A DNA stretch of 64,000 nt from Pezizomycotina sp. ARF18 (taxonomy: Eukaryota; Ascomycota): contig AZLU01000157.1 of NCBI GenBank assembly GCA_002224055.1, positions 34,567-98,566 of the forward strand, in the 5' to 3' direction. Shown in pieces: positions 12,118 to 23,900 of the stretch (position 1 is its first letter; each line of letters starts with the position of its first letter). A program made the translations under genes and the position numbers. The notes below the pieces were generated by a model. It saw nothing but the letters and a program-made list of their open reading frames with translations. It ran no database searches and was not told the DNA's origin.

Positions 12118-12485
12118 ATGTCAGAGTTAATACCACCCAACCACCCGACCACAGGAGACAAGGCTGTGGATCATGACGAAGAGGACCAACCCATCCACAA
12201 AAAGTAGAAAGACATCGGGACACCGATACGGATATGTATCTCATCCCGCTTCCCTCACCTATTGGCGATGCGGAGGAAGACTTCTGCTGCTCGTGCGACG
12301 AACAAGACGAGGATGACGGAACCCAGTCGGTTACAATGCTGCTAATTCCTGCGCGCGACGGCGCCGCTGGAGAGATACAATTCAGAGAAGCGGTCACGGC
12401 GGGATCCTTGAAGCGCATCGGACCGCATTTGTCTCGCTGCCGCAAGAGCGGTAGGAAATATAACGCAGCGAAAGAAGACAGATAG
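12118..12485 (+). CDS. small acidic Cys-containing protein, disrupted
   Basis: The start MSELIPPNHPTTGDKAVDH runs into a TAG after HKK (explicable as CAG to TAG). Sense then continues in a neighbouring frame: PLPSPIGDAEEDFCCSCDE, an acidic run, AREGAA-type linkers and a basic tail LSRCRKSGRKYNAAKEDR that stops at 12485. The intact protein would be about 120 aa. No family was recognised. It follows the KRKAD gene by about 260 bp on the same strand. Confidence 0.4.
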
Positions 12486-13031
12486 ATCGAGATTCTCCCA
12501 CAACACGTGGGGATACGGAGGATAAATCCTGAAGAAGCAACGATGATTTAATCCTTGAGCGAGGGTAGCGAAGCTAGACCTTGGAGGACTTGGAAAATTT
12601 GTATTTTATTCGTTGAGCAAAAGCTTAATTTTTAATTTGAATGCAGCTACTCAGAGATGGTGATGTACGGAAATAGTGTTCTAAAAGATGATTACCTCAT
12701 TCAGACTGCTTACTAAATTATAAGGCCTAAATCGACATAAAATGGTGGACCTACTAAGTATCTCCGGGCGAAAAAACTCGAATTGCTAGCTTCCCGGAGA
12801 TGCAAATTTCCGCCAAGGCGGTCATGAACGAGGGATTGAATCCATTTATCTGAATAGAGACATAGTGGTGAGTCTGAGATATCGTATTAGTGGACTCGCG
12901 AATGGGCGATAGGACTTGGTGTCGGGATTTTCTTTTTTCTTTTTATTTCCTTCTTTCCTTTTTCTTTCCGACGTGAAAAGCTATAGAGAACTAATTACGA
13001 GCATTCTCAGAATACGATGGTTAAATCACAT

Positions 13032-13431
13032 TCAAGAACGGTCGTCACCCGGACGCTTATCCCGATCTACCTGCCTGTCCGGCCAGTATCGCCACTTCCT
13101 CAAATCAACCTTCCGCGTCTGTAGCTCCTTGATAGCTCTCCTGAGGTCGTGAGCGTCCTGGCTGTCGTAGTCCCACTCCATCCCAGCATCCTCCGTCTCC
13201 TTCTTCCGCTGGGTGAGGTAGTCCTTGGTACAACGCGGCAGCGCCTGTGGATTTCGTTCGGGCGGATCTTGAGAGGGTCGCACATAGCCCCTCCCTTTCG
13301 TCGTCCTTCTGGTCCCACTGGCCGCGCTTATGCTCGGGGACGTTGGTCAGCCTGCTCACGAGATGACACGGCTGAGCATTAGCTGGTGCGGAATGGCCGC
13401 AGTTCCATAAATCGTGGATATGCCAACACAT
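13032..13431 (-). CDS. small Cys/His (MC...CGH) fungal protein, frameshifted
   Basis: The start MCWHIHDLWNCGHSAPA and a further Cys about ten residues on resemble the many short fungal proteins that open with a Met-Cys ... Cys-Gly-His ... Cys pattern and are presumed to bind metal. Reading continues through NVPEHKRGQWDQKDDER, moves frame to CDPLKIRPNEIHRRCR, then again to KDYLTQRKKETEDAGMEWD and a charged helical tail (DLRRAIKELQTRKVDLRKW). The total is about 130 aa. Two single-base shifts are needed, so it is a pseudogene or carries indels. The function of this kind of protein is not known to me. Confidence 0.5.
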
Positions 13432-14607
13432 ATTTGCTGCTTTAGTGGTAGGTTGTCGAGATTTAGGAGTATGTCTTGTCTGTATATAGGTCGTTAGAGT
13501 TATTTCTTGCAGCAAATAGTAGTTGTCTCTGTATGTAGATTTGGAAGAGAGGACCGGACTGAGAGCTCAAGAAGGTAAAGTAAGGTTACTTTTATAGACT
13601 TTTTTACTCACTTTTTCATGACTTTTAGTGACCCTTCGAGGCCTCACTACCTTTACCCTTTCTTCAAGCTCGACATGTTTTGTAGTAGAGTAACCTGCAC
13701 CAACTCACGACTCTTCTTTCAAGTGCAGTATCGTGAGCTTGGCTTGGCTATTTTTTATACTCGTCTATCAAAATCATCAGAACTTCATCTTCTACGGTTC
13801 GGAGCTTGAGCGATCATCGAGGGACCTCAATAAATATCACCCGCAGATTAAAAATGCATCAGATATGGATGAATTGTGTATGTCACAGAGGGTCTCCAAG
13901 CCTCTTTCATTCTCTTGCTTTTTTTACAACCCAACACCTCCGAAAGCAATCTTCAACGGGGATGGCAAAGGTTTGACCGAGTTGAAGAGCCAATACGTCC
14001 TCAAGTGCTAAGATTTACATTCATGAATACTCTCCGTCTTTCTAAATAGATGGAGCACGTGGAACAAAATGCTCATTCTTCGCGTCTCATCATGACCACG
14101 CTTTGTGTAATCACCTACGCCGTCATAAAACTTGTTAAAATGGTTTCATTTTGTAACGTTGCTTGGAAAATTTGTCCCTACAAAATATATCTCTATCAAC
14201 AACTTAAATGTCTTGAAAATATGATATAAGCTCATGAATTATGGAGTGTTGCCTTCTTACCGTGCCTCCCTGTTATATGCAATCGATATATTCATTGAAA
14301 TAGTCTCCAATGATCAAGCATCCTATCCAGTGTGAGAATTGAAAGTACACGGAATACTATTAATAGATTATTCCCATTATTCTTTATCCTTTTTACTTAA
14401 TACCTTGAACCAATTCTTGCTTTTTCTTCTCTTTTCTTCTCCCTTTTTTTCTAAAAATTATTTATTCTTTATCTTCAGCGAATAAATGCCTTAAATGCAG
14501 CACGGAACGATTCCTTGTTGATACAAATTGGGCAAATACTTTGTTTGTCCAATCTCAAACCTCAAAGTTCTCTTTCAAAAGCGTGTAAAATCTCTTTGAA
14601 AACGAGC
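13432..14607. other. intergenic stretch, no supported gene
   Basis: Only weak frames are present, such as 13733-14011. The last 200 bases are pyrimidine-rich (14401-14480), as expected of a promoter or 5' leader for the gene that follows. Confidence 0.4.
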
Positions 14608-15092
14608 ATGGCGACTCAAAACCACTTTCTCCCAAAGCTGTCGATCGACAAAATCCCTAAACTCCTAACCGACATCGAGTCCGACATCGTCAAGTTCGAG
14701 AACGAGTCCCATAACCTCGTCCTCCTCTCGGCGATACGCAAATCTAACTTACAGCAACAAATCGATCGTACCAGCAAACTCTTCGTTGCAGCGTCGGAAT
14801 GCGTGAACGAGGCACGGAAAAAACTTAAGCGCGACCTCGCGGAGCTCCAGGCGATCGGCATAGGGATGAGGGAGAAGTCGATTGGTACGACACGCAGCTA
14901 TCAATGAATGACGGCGACGTAGCTGGTAGACTTCAGAAGATCGATGCAGACATGCTTGAGCTCGACGATATATTCCGGGGAAAAGATCAGGGATACGCTG
15001 GTATGTGGAGGAAGCTGCTGGAGCTTGCGAAGAAGCTTACGCCTGTTAAGAAGAAAGTCGAAGCTTTGAGTAGTCCACCATCAGCGAATTAG
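14608..15092 (+). CDS. coiled-coil protein, one frameshift
   Basis: The start MATQNHFLPKLSIDKIPKLL follows a long CT-rich leader. Residues about 20-95 are amphipathic helix (DIVKFENESHNLVLL, NEARKKLKRDLAELQAIG). Near 14880 a single-base shift at EKS moves the frame to WYDTQLSMNDGDVAGRL, then LQKIDADMLELDDIF and LLELAKKLTPVKKKVEAL, stopping at TAG 15090-15092. The total is about 160 aa, all helical, with no signal peptide. The family was not recognised; the architecture matches the neighbours at 15.3, 16.8 and 18.7 kb. Confidence 0.55.
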
Positions 15093-15310
15093 CGGTGTTT
15101 ATTTGCTGGACTCTAGAATTTTAATAGCAATGAGCGTTGTCAAACCCCCCCCCCCTTTTTTTTTTTTCCTTTTTCTCATTTTTTTTTTCTTTTTTTTTTT
15201 GCCTTTGTTTTCCATCAATAATTGCAAATTTCTCGCTTCACAACAATTGTACAAATATCCTCCTTTTCAAATCATTGTATCTCCGTCAATCCCTAGATAA
15301 AACATCCACG

Positions 15311-16083
15311 ATGACCGACGAGATTCCAGCACTCCCCTGCTCGCGCCGTGCAAGGTACCCGGCAAGTTCGATAACGTCTTCGCCGATCAAATCGGAATCA
15401 CGAACTACGCCATAACCCTTTCTCCGCGCATCACCAAAGATGCCCCCAACATCATTAGGCCACCAACCCCCCCTCGCGGTTCAAAGCCGAAGTATCACAA
15501 ATCCCTCTCCCTCGAAGCCCACCTCGCCCCCAAAGTCCACGAAACCACCGCGCGACAGGAAAGCAATCGACCTCCTCGAGCGCCTCGTCCACGGCATCGA
15601 AGAGCAGGAAACTCAACTCTCCGGCGGCGATCTGACTAAGTTCGGCGTCTCCACAAGAAGTACGAAATCCTCGAAGATATCAACGAAACGTTAAAATGGC
15701 TTGTCCCATTGCGCGACGAGGAGCTTAAGAAGAAGAAACAGTGTAAGGATAGGTTAACGCATATGGAGAGGAAGCTAAAGGGAAGGGGGAAGCGCGAATA
15801 TATTGATGAGGAGTTGTATAAGGAGAGGGTTGATCTTTATATGGATGCGAAGGAGATGGTGAAGGATTTGCTGGAGGCGCAGGAGGATGCGCTGGATAGG
15901 ATGAAGAGTGTTGCGAAGCGCGTTGGGCGTTTTGAGGATAAGGTCGACGATGAGGAAAACGATGAGGAAGGGTTGGAGGACTGGTGGATTAAGGAGAATC
16001 TCAAGAGGAGGGAGGTGGGTGAGCTTTATGAGGAGGTTATGGCAAGATTTACTGATGCAAGGTATTCGGCTTGGAAAAATTGA
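15311..16083 (+). CDS. coiled-coil protein of about 257 aa, frameshifted N-terminal half
   Basis: The start MTDEIPALP is preceded by a striking C/T tract (15146-15200). One shift leads to LAPCKVPGKFDNVFADQIG and a Pro-rich linker (IIRPPTPPRGSKPKYHKS). A second leads to RDRKAIDLLERLVHGIEEQE, and a third to KKYEILEDINETLKWL. From there a single open frame of 124 codons runs to the stop, highly charged and helical (EELKKKKQCKDRLTHMERKL; VKDLLEAQEDALDRMKSV; DDEENDEEGLEDWW). The layout is thus a disordered basic/Pro-rich N-terminus and a long coiled coil. No known domain was recognised. The first three shifts lie in C-rich or mixed short runs. Confidence 0.55.
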
Positions 16084-16780
16084 GTTCAATGGGAGATAGA
16101 AACGTGGAAAACGATCACAAGAACCGTCTCCACCTCTCCTTTTGTAAAACCCTACTAGGAAGAGCAATCGTGTTCTCTATAATTCATTCGGGGAGAAAGA
16201 CAGAGATGTTATCTTAACAATTAACATTGGAGTTCAGGGCTATGTACACCTCCCGAAGCGATGCCTCAATTTACAAATCTTAGGGACTAGATCCTAGCGA
16301 TACCAAGGAGGGAAGCAAACTGTTCGTAGATCTGCTAGAGGTCCAGAGTCTTCCTAGATTCGTGAATACAATCGTAGTCCGGGACGAAGTATTGCCTCTC
16401 CATGGAACTGTATCATTTATTAACAAATATTTGGAAACGTATAATTTCTGAGCAAGCAAACGACCATATTGCGGGATGAAAAATCTTCGGCGAAAAGTTT
16501 TTATTTAGCTAATTTTGAAATAGCCAAGTTGGGCACAATTGAGCCAACTTCAACAATTATCAACGAACGCTCTTCGCGAAACTAATACAAACTTCTTCAG
16601 TATCGAAGAAGAACACTTGCTGCTTTATAGCCAACTTCACTTCACTAGTAAGTCTGCCTAATATGATACTGGACCTATGGCCTTTGGGCTACCTAATGGA
16701 TTCCTGTTTGACGCTATCGATTCTACTAAATAATTTAGCAACATTCAGCACTTTCCAACTTCAGGCGTTAAAATATCGCA
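16084..16780. other. intergenic stretch, no supported gene
   Basis: No gene, repeat or RNA is recognised. The stretch separates two same-strand coiled-coil genes. Confidence 0.4.
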
Positions 16781-17377
16781 ATGACCATCGACTCGAATTC
16801 TCCTTCCTCATCCCTCCAAACTCTCCCGCCTGTCACAGAATGGATCACCACAACCACCCCGCACACCTACACATCCTCGACCGCGACATGGCAGATTCTT
16901 CAAGCTCGAGAAGGATCTACGTATCCTGCTAGATTTCAACATCATCAAGGAAAACTTCGAGGAAATGAAAGCCGACCTTCTCGCCTTCATCAAAATTACG
17001 ACGTCCGCTTGGAAGATTCAGGCGACGATCTTCAAGGGGCAGGCGTTTCGATACGAGTTGCAGATCAAAGGATATTTGTCGAATATTGGTAGCGAGCCTC
17101 GTAGCCCAGAGGGACGAAGCCTGCCGGGGGGATGCAGGATCTTTCGAAGAAGGGCGCCGATAGGAAGAGGACGGAGAAGAAGTTTAGGAACGCGCTGCAG
17201 CAGCTCGGTGGGATCGAGGAGAGGGTTAGGGAGTTGATGTGGGAAGGGATTGAATGGGAAGATAGCGGTACGGAGAGTACGTCTCGGCATAGTAAGGGTA
17301 GCGATGGCACGGCCACGGGGAGTATTAGGAGTGGAAGTACGACTATAGACAGGATATTTGGAGAGAATACGGTTTGA
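16781..17377 (+). CDS. coiled-coil protein of about 198 aa, frameshifted
   Basis: The start MTIDSNSPSSSLQTLPPV is a Ser/Thr/Pro-rich N-terminus of about 40 residues. A shift near 16890 moves to KLEKDLRILLDFNIIKENF and then MKADLLAFIKITTSAWKIQ. Another near 17090 gives LVAQRDEACRG, and a third at about 17130 gives MQDLSKKGADRKRTEKKF and QQLGGIEERVRELMWEG. The tail is Ser/Gly/Thr-rich (DSGTESTSRHSKGSDGT). It is helical coiled coil in the centre and disordered at both ends, with no signal peptide. It is same-strand and similar in plan to the genes at 14.6 and 15.3 kb, but sequence similarity between them is not obvious by eye. Confidence 0.5.
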
Positions 17378-18672
17378 CGGAGGATGAGAGGTTTTTCAGG
17401 TCTCATCTTAAAAAAAGCATCGCGCGAAATGGCAAACGAATAACAGTAGATACACACATATAAACGACCGACTCATACTATAGGAAGGAAGAAAAGGCCG
17501 TAAAGTTGCTAGTGGTCCGATATGCAAGAATGCACAAGGGACTTTATGGGGGGGGGGGGTTAATCGAGAACCGACCTGAAAAATTTGAAGCATTAACTAT
17601 ATAATCCCCCGCTGTGCGATATTGACGAGATCCAAATCTTCAATTCAAGTGAGGCGCCTCCACACTTATGAGGATATTCGCAAAGAACCAGAAACACCTC
17701 GGAGGAATAGAAAGAGTTACATTTCACATTAGATATTTTGACTGGGGAAGCTAGAGGTAATTTTCGTGGCATGTATCGCTACCTTAAGTTTTTGGTGGTT
17801 ACATACAGCTTGCTATAGCTCAACATAGACCTCACTGAAGAGCTGATGGGGTGAAGCCCCGGAACCGTCAGAGTTAGAGAGTGGAAGAATTAAGGGAAGG
17901 GAAATGAGACTAAATTAGCTATACAATATAACGGATTTTTTCTATATTATTTCTATATTATTCCGTATACCGTGGCGGCATATAGATATCTCGGAATACA
18001 ACGTAAGGTAACTCGCAGACTTAAAACACTTGTAACCAAATCGCCGATTACGATTACTAAGAACACAAATGACCGGCGAGCGCAAGGAGTATAATATAAT
18101 CTGAAGGAATCAACTGGCCCGCTGGGCTGAAGTGTTAGTAGAAGGAATAGTTGCTCTATAGTTCGTGCCTGAAGGATTATCTTACTACCCATTAGGTCTC
18201 TGTACACTGCGTCGATTGGCGTACAGGTATCTGACTATATGTATCGTGTGCGCGAAGTATCGGTTAGCGTTACCAAGTCACGACCCAAGCTATATTATTG
18301 AAATGTTAGGCTTTCCAATTTAATATCTTGACTTGTTTCGCTAGGATTCCATTTTATGAAGGGAAACACATATTTCCACACTTATACGAATCAGATTTTC
18401 TTCTTTAATACTATTATTGTTATTTTTAAATCTTTATGTGTATCCTGGCTTGATCTTTCGCCACCTGTTAAAAAAAAAAAAAAAAAAAGCAGATCCGTCG
18501 TGCAGTTCTAACCCAAATTTCATAAATGCTTAAAAACTACAAACTTTTCAACAAAGCTGCAACAAATCCAACATTAGCAACAGTATTCTACACTAAATAC
18601 ACCCAGTCAAACAACCTAAACTGCAAGATCAAAAAGAGATTAAGCGGTTGTATTTTAGCCAGGCTTTAACCA
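17378..18672. other. intergenic stretch with homopolymers
   Basis: G run at about 17548-17558; A run at about 18471-18488. No supported gene lies between them. A polyA/T tract about 185 bp upstream of the next start codon is common in this window. Confidence 0.4.
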
Positions 18673-19218
18673 ATGGAGAATGCAAATGCAAATCGTCCCC
18701 AGCACAAACCTTCGAAGGGCGGTCGGGGGCCGGTCGCCCGCCCAAGGTTGTACCTTCCGAAAACGTACCGGTCGCTGAAGGTATCCCGTCTGCATCAACA
18801 TTGTCATCCTTGTTGATTACCTTGTCTGACTAACCTGACCCTTACAGATGCCCCCACCACGATCGCCGCTGATCAGCCCGTCTCAGGCCAGGCCGTCGAC
18901 GACGCCGCCTCTTCCCTCGCCCTCGCCACCGCGAACATCGACACCGAGAAGCTGAAAGCAGCAGCTCAGAGACGAGAAATCGGCGAGGCTGGAGCGGAAG
19001 CCGCGAATCGTGTGCTGAGGAGCCAACTGCACGACAAAGGCACGGAGCTTACGATCCTCAGGTCAGATATGCACCTCGCTGAGACGATCATCGACAATCA
19101 CGTTAGGCAGCGAATCGAGCTCTGCAAGCGTATCGTCAAGCTGGAGAATGATGTCTGTAATCTCGGGGTCGTATTTCGGATGACGAGGTGGGGAAGTAGA
19201 TATTGGAAGGAAAGTTAA
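18673..19218 (+). CDS. coiled-coil protein with one intron
   Basis: Exon 1 starts MENANANRPQHKPSKGGRG. One shift around the GGGGG run at 18725 is needed to reach PPKVVPSENVPVAE. The intron 18781-18847 (67 nt) has donor GTATCC, branch CTAAC and acceptor CAG, phase 1. Exon 2 is uninterrupted for 123 codons: APTTIAADQPVSGQAVDDAA, then helical LKAAAQRREIGEAGAEAANR and a coil ending ELCKRIVKLENDVCNLGVV. The total is about 159 aa. There is no signal peptide. The intron is well supported; the start is less so, because the exon 1 frame that joins exon 2 contains no ATG. Confidence 0.55.
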
Positions 19219-19677
19219 GGCAGAGGTAATTACGGGGAGATACGTAACCGCAGGGAGGAAAATAGAGCTAGTTGTTGGTATATGATTTCCAGAGAAAAGG
19301 GGAGGTGGGTTTAACGGAGATAATCTTATCATTGTTACATCTAACAAAGCACGTGAAGTAAACCAAATTCGAGTATGATCTACTAGTCTAATGATAAATA
19401 TTGGCCTGCTATCCTCAATAGTCGCAAAGGTGTTTGCGTTTTTGCAATGTTTCTCTATGCGCACTACGGAAAATATGCGAGCGTAAATCATGTTAATTTA
19501 ATAAGTGTAGCAATGGTCCTTAAGACGCTGATTATGGGTCGCGGCAGCTTTGTGATAAAGCGCCCCTAGTCCCTCTACGTCGCAGTCCCTGAGAGTAATC
19601 GGAGAGTTCGGAGGAGCATTAGCCCCATCAGCTTCGTCTACGTCGGCTCCGAGTCATCGGTAGTCACCCAGTCATTA

Positions 19678-20282
19678 TCAGAGTCCTACACGGTAGTTCA
19701 GTGGTAGTCCCGGAGAAAACATTAGATCTAGATTAGAGTTAGTCCCCCACAGCCGATAAGTCTCATCCAGATCTCCAGGAACCACCTGCTTCCACAACCC
19801 TTCCCCCATCGGTCCCTCGTAATCTCTCCGGGACCTGTCTTCGTCCATCTCCCTCTTACAACCCTCACGTTCTGGCAATATGACGCCGTCGAAATCCTTT
19901 GCCCAATATTCTGCAAGCGGATGGTTCTCGCCTTCAACCACTCCGTCACTACCATTTGAGACCCCTCCACCGATAACCTCCTGCGTGCGCTCCTGCTCTT
20001 TCCACTCCAACATCCTGTAAATCGCTTCCTCTTACCCGCAGCCCTCGCGTCAAGCATCTCGTACGCGGCGACGAACTTCCATTGCGCTTTTGCGATCATT
20101 TCTTCGGCCTGCTGGTCGTCTCTGTCCATGGGGAGGCGGCCTTCGTCCATGACGTACTCGATGACAGATTGGCCTTCTAGGCCGTTGCAGACGTCTTCCG
20201 TCCAACCGTCTATTTCTTCCAACCGCTCGATCAATTGTTAGCGGCATGTGGGTTTGTGCTCGCCGTCGTTTAGAAAGCACAT
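19678..20282 (-). pseudogene. small acidic protein gene with in-frame stop, beside the RIPed element
   Basis: Reading downward from ATG 20282 gives MCFLNDGEHKPTCR, a TAA stop (explicable as CAA to TAA), then in the same frame QLIERLEEIDGWTEDVCNG and AEEMIAKAQWKFVAAYEML. After KRKRFTGCWSGK the sense moves to EQERTQEVIGGGVSNGSDG, DYEGPMGEGLWKQVVPGDL and ends NYRVGL. The N-terminal Met-Cys with a second Cys recalls the 13.0-13.4 kb gene. It lies less than 0.5 kb from the heavily mutated Copia element. The C-to-T stop would fit RIP spreading from it, though one site proves nothing. Confidence 0.5.
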
Positions 20283-20749
20283 GAGTTTATGGTTTAGGGA
20301 CGGCCGACGCTACTGAATAAAGGCGGCGCCATCTCACGGCAGAGTATGTCTTTCGCCCGTGGCAAACGGTAAGGATGCATGACCTGCCTCAAGTTGCTGG
20401 TGTAACTCTTATTTCTTCTTAGTTGTATATCTGCCCTGGAATGTTTAGGAATGATACATATGCTAAGCTATATAAGAGCTTCTATATACAGGAGCTAAGC
20501 TAAACGGAATGCAGCGCTTTTAGCGCTTTTAAACAGCATAACTCTTCTCCCGCGCGTAGGTCGGTAAAGATTCTTTTTCTTAGGATGCGTCTATAAGGCG
20601 CTTCAAGTTATTCACTGGACTTCATTGATATCATATTCTTTTCAGTCTCAGAATTCCTCAGACATTGATGCCAAACGTGCACCAAAAGCTCGATCTAGGC
20701 ATGTTGCGGAAGCACTGATTTTTGAAATGCGATAACAAAGGGATAAAAA

Positions 20750-20990
20750 TGTAGGATGAAGATCAAATTGTCAATTGCATGAAGAATAAAACTATCTATT
20801 AAGGGCAGTATCCTGCCGTTTATATATAAAATAAATCTCATATAAAATAAATCTTTACGATGTTAATATCTTCGCATCGATATATGCCGTTTATTATAGA
20901 GCTCGGCCGAGGTTGGTCGATATATAGCGCTGCGGGCAATTCTCGATATATTCGTATCGTTTAATATTTCTTTACTACTTATATCTAATA
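20750..20990 (-). repeat. left LTR (3' LTR of the element)
   Basis: 241 bp beginning TGTAGGATGAAG and ending CTTATATCTAATA. Relative to the right LTR, bases up to about 20876 are mostly unmutated and those from 20882 on carry C-to-T/G-to-A changes. Confidence 0.9.
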
Positions 20991-23900
20991 GCCTCCCTTA
21001 CCGCTATAGGCTAAGGCCTCTCTATTTTTTATAATCTAAGATAGGGTATACTTCTAGCGCCTACCTTAGTTTAATAAATACCGTAGAGCTAGCGGTTTAA
21101 TAAATATATTAATAACGTTATCGGCTAATATGACGCGCGTTAGCGCGATTTATAATCTTTAATTTTCTTCCTAATAAAATAATATTTAATATTAATATAC
21201 TTAGTTTATTTATTAACGTTACGAGCTACGTTTATAGCTAGGTAGTAAACGCTATATTATTAATTTTTAATTTAACGAGAATTATCTTCTTATTATTAGT
21301 AGCCCGATCTATTAGTTTATAAGTAGACTTAACTAGAGTATCTTTCTAAGCTATATTATCTTTTAAGTTATAGCGCTAAGTACCGTATATTTTACTTTTA
21401 TTATTAAATAGCGATAGTAGTTTATTTATAAGATATAAACGATACTACTTTTTTATATATTATAAAAGCGTAGCTACTAACTAAGCGGCGATCTTTAGCT
21501 CGAGTAAAGTTACTATCTATATATCCCTAAGACTATATCTCTCTATTAGTATTACTCGGCTAAAGTATAGGCTATACTTACGCGTCCCCTATAGATAGTA
21601 TAGTAACCGCTATATCGCGGTATATTATAAGTTCCTTAAGTAGGTAGTAAAAGTAGCTAATTCTAATTAAATAAAGGCTAGTTCTAGGCGCGTCTAAACT
21701 ATTAAATACTAAGTTCCTCTAAATTTATTATAATAGTTTTTTAGTCTAACGATTTAATTCTCCTTAGAACGGTATAGCTAGGATATTAAACTATTAGTAT
21801 TACCGTAACTACGTAGTTCTATATACTATAACGTTAAAGTAATCTATTAATATATACCTTCTATAATAAGTATATTATTCTTTTACGACGATTCCTCTTA
21901 ATTTAAGTTCCTAAGAAATATACCGCGTTATTAATTACTTAATATTAAGCCGTTTAAGTAGCTTTTTTTTAATCTTATTAGCTAGTTTATTATATATAAT
22001 AATAAGTAAGTTATTAATAAATATAAAATATATATCGACGCTTTCTATATTAATATCTCTTAAGCTATAGTATATACCTATATTATAGAGTAATTAATAT
22101 AATTCTATACTAGTTAATACTTTATAAAGTTTACTATTCTAGATTAATAGCGAGATATATAAGCTATATATTAATTTAATAAAGCGGAGTAATATACTAC
22201 GCCTTTATATATTAGTTTATTAGGAATCGTTCTATATTAATATATACTCTTTAGGCGCGAGTATATTTACTTATTAATTAAGCGCTAGATCCCTTCTAAA
22301 AAATATAAATATAATATTCCTATATTATATTTTAAGATTTAACGCGGTAGCTATCGCTAAAATAGCGCGGGCTATAAAGAATTTAATAACTAATAAATAT
22401 TATATTATTATTTTATTAATTCTATAAATAGCCTAGAACTATTATCTTATCTTATAGTAAATAATCTTATTTTAAAACGTTTTATTTATAGTAAAATACC
22501 TACTTTAGCGGTAGTAGACGCTACTATTTAATTTTTCTTATATTTATTTAAATTAGTTCTTATATACTATATTTCTCTAGCGAAAATAGTTCTTTTTTTA
22601 TTATTACCTACTATTTTACTTTCTCTAGCGATTATATTACCTAAGCGTAAATAATAATATCTAAATCTTAATATCTTAATATACGATAAAGACTATTATA
22701 TTAGTAGGAGTTAAAAAGCTATTTTAAGTAGTAAGCGTAAAATTATTATACTTAATTTATCGCGGTAGATTTAATTTAACGGCTATTAAAAATAAAAGAT
22801 TTATAATACTTTATACTAAGTTAGATTATATACTCTAACTATTTTATTATTACCTTTAAATTTTATATATTTTTTTTCTATACTTTTATAGCGAGTTTAT
22901 TAATAAGATAATAATCCTTTATCTATATATTAATACTAAATAGTATAGTTTATAATATTTAATTTATAACCTCGATATATTTTATAAGGCGTCTTACTAT
23001 AAAGCGTCTTTATAGGTAATATATTCTTTAGTTTATAGGCGTATGGACGGCTTCTTTTTATAGATAAGATAATAAATCTATATCGTAAAGTATCGCGCGC
23101 GCTTTATTTATAATAGTTAATAGAAAATATTCTACTACTCCGTTTTAACTATAATCGTTTAATATATATCGTTATTACTTATTCTATATAGGCTAGTATA
23201 TTTTTAAATTTATTATTATTTAATTAATCGCTATACTTATTACAGCTATTATAATAAATAATAAAAATAGAATATAACGATACTAAATTATAGCCTTTTA
23301 AGTTAGAGCGTTTCGCGGTATATTTAATAATTTACGTCTTAATCTATTTATCTATTATTACTAGTTATTTTTTTTATTTTATATAGAAGTACCTAGCTAT
23401 ATAAATTATATTATTAACTATACTATTAAATTTATTATTATTTCTTAAACTCTACTACTTACGGGGCGCTATCTATATATCTATATAAATCTTATATAAA
23501 GACGCGGTTTCTCGAGTTATTAGCGCTTAGATATTTAACGGTATATATTTACCTATTATATTACTTCGTAGGACGTTAAATATACGTACCCTCTATAATA
23601 GTTATACCTAGATCTTATAATAAACGATAAAAATTAATTTTATTTAAATAGCTAAGCGCCTAGTACTATTATATACTATTTATTTTATCTTTATAATAAG
23701 CGCCTATTCGCTATATATTAAGCTAATTCGCGGTAGTTTATTACTATTTTATATAGCTATTAGGAATATCCTTTTCTACTTAGCGCTTAAAGAGCGATTT
23801 TACTTATTTTATAGTATTAAAACGTTAATATATTTTAATTTAAGAGATTAAATATTAGTTTTTATTTAACTAATTATACTATTAATAGTAGCTTAGCTTA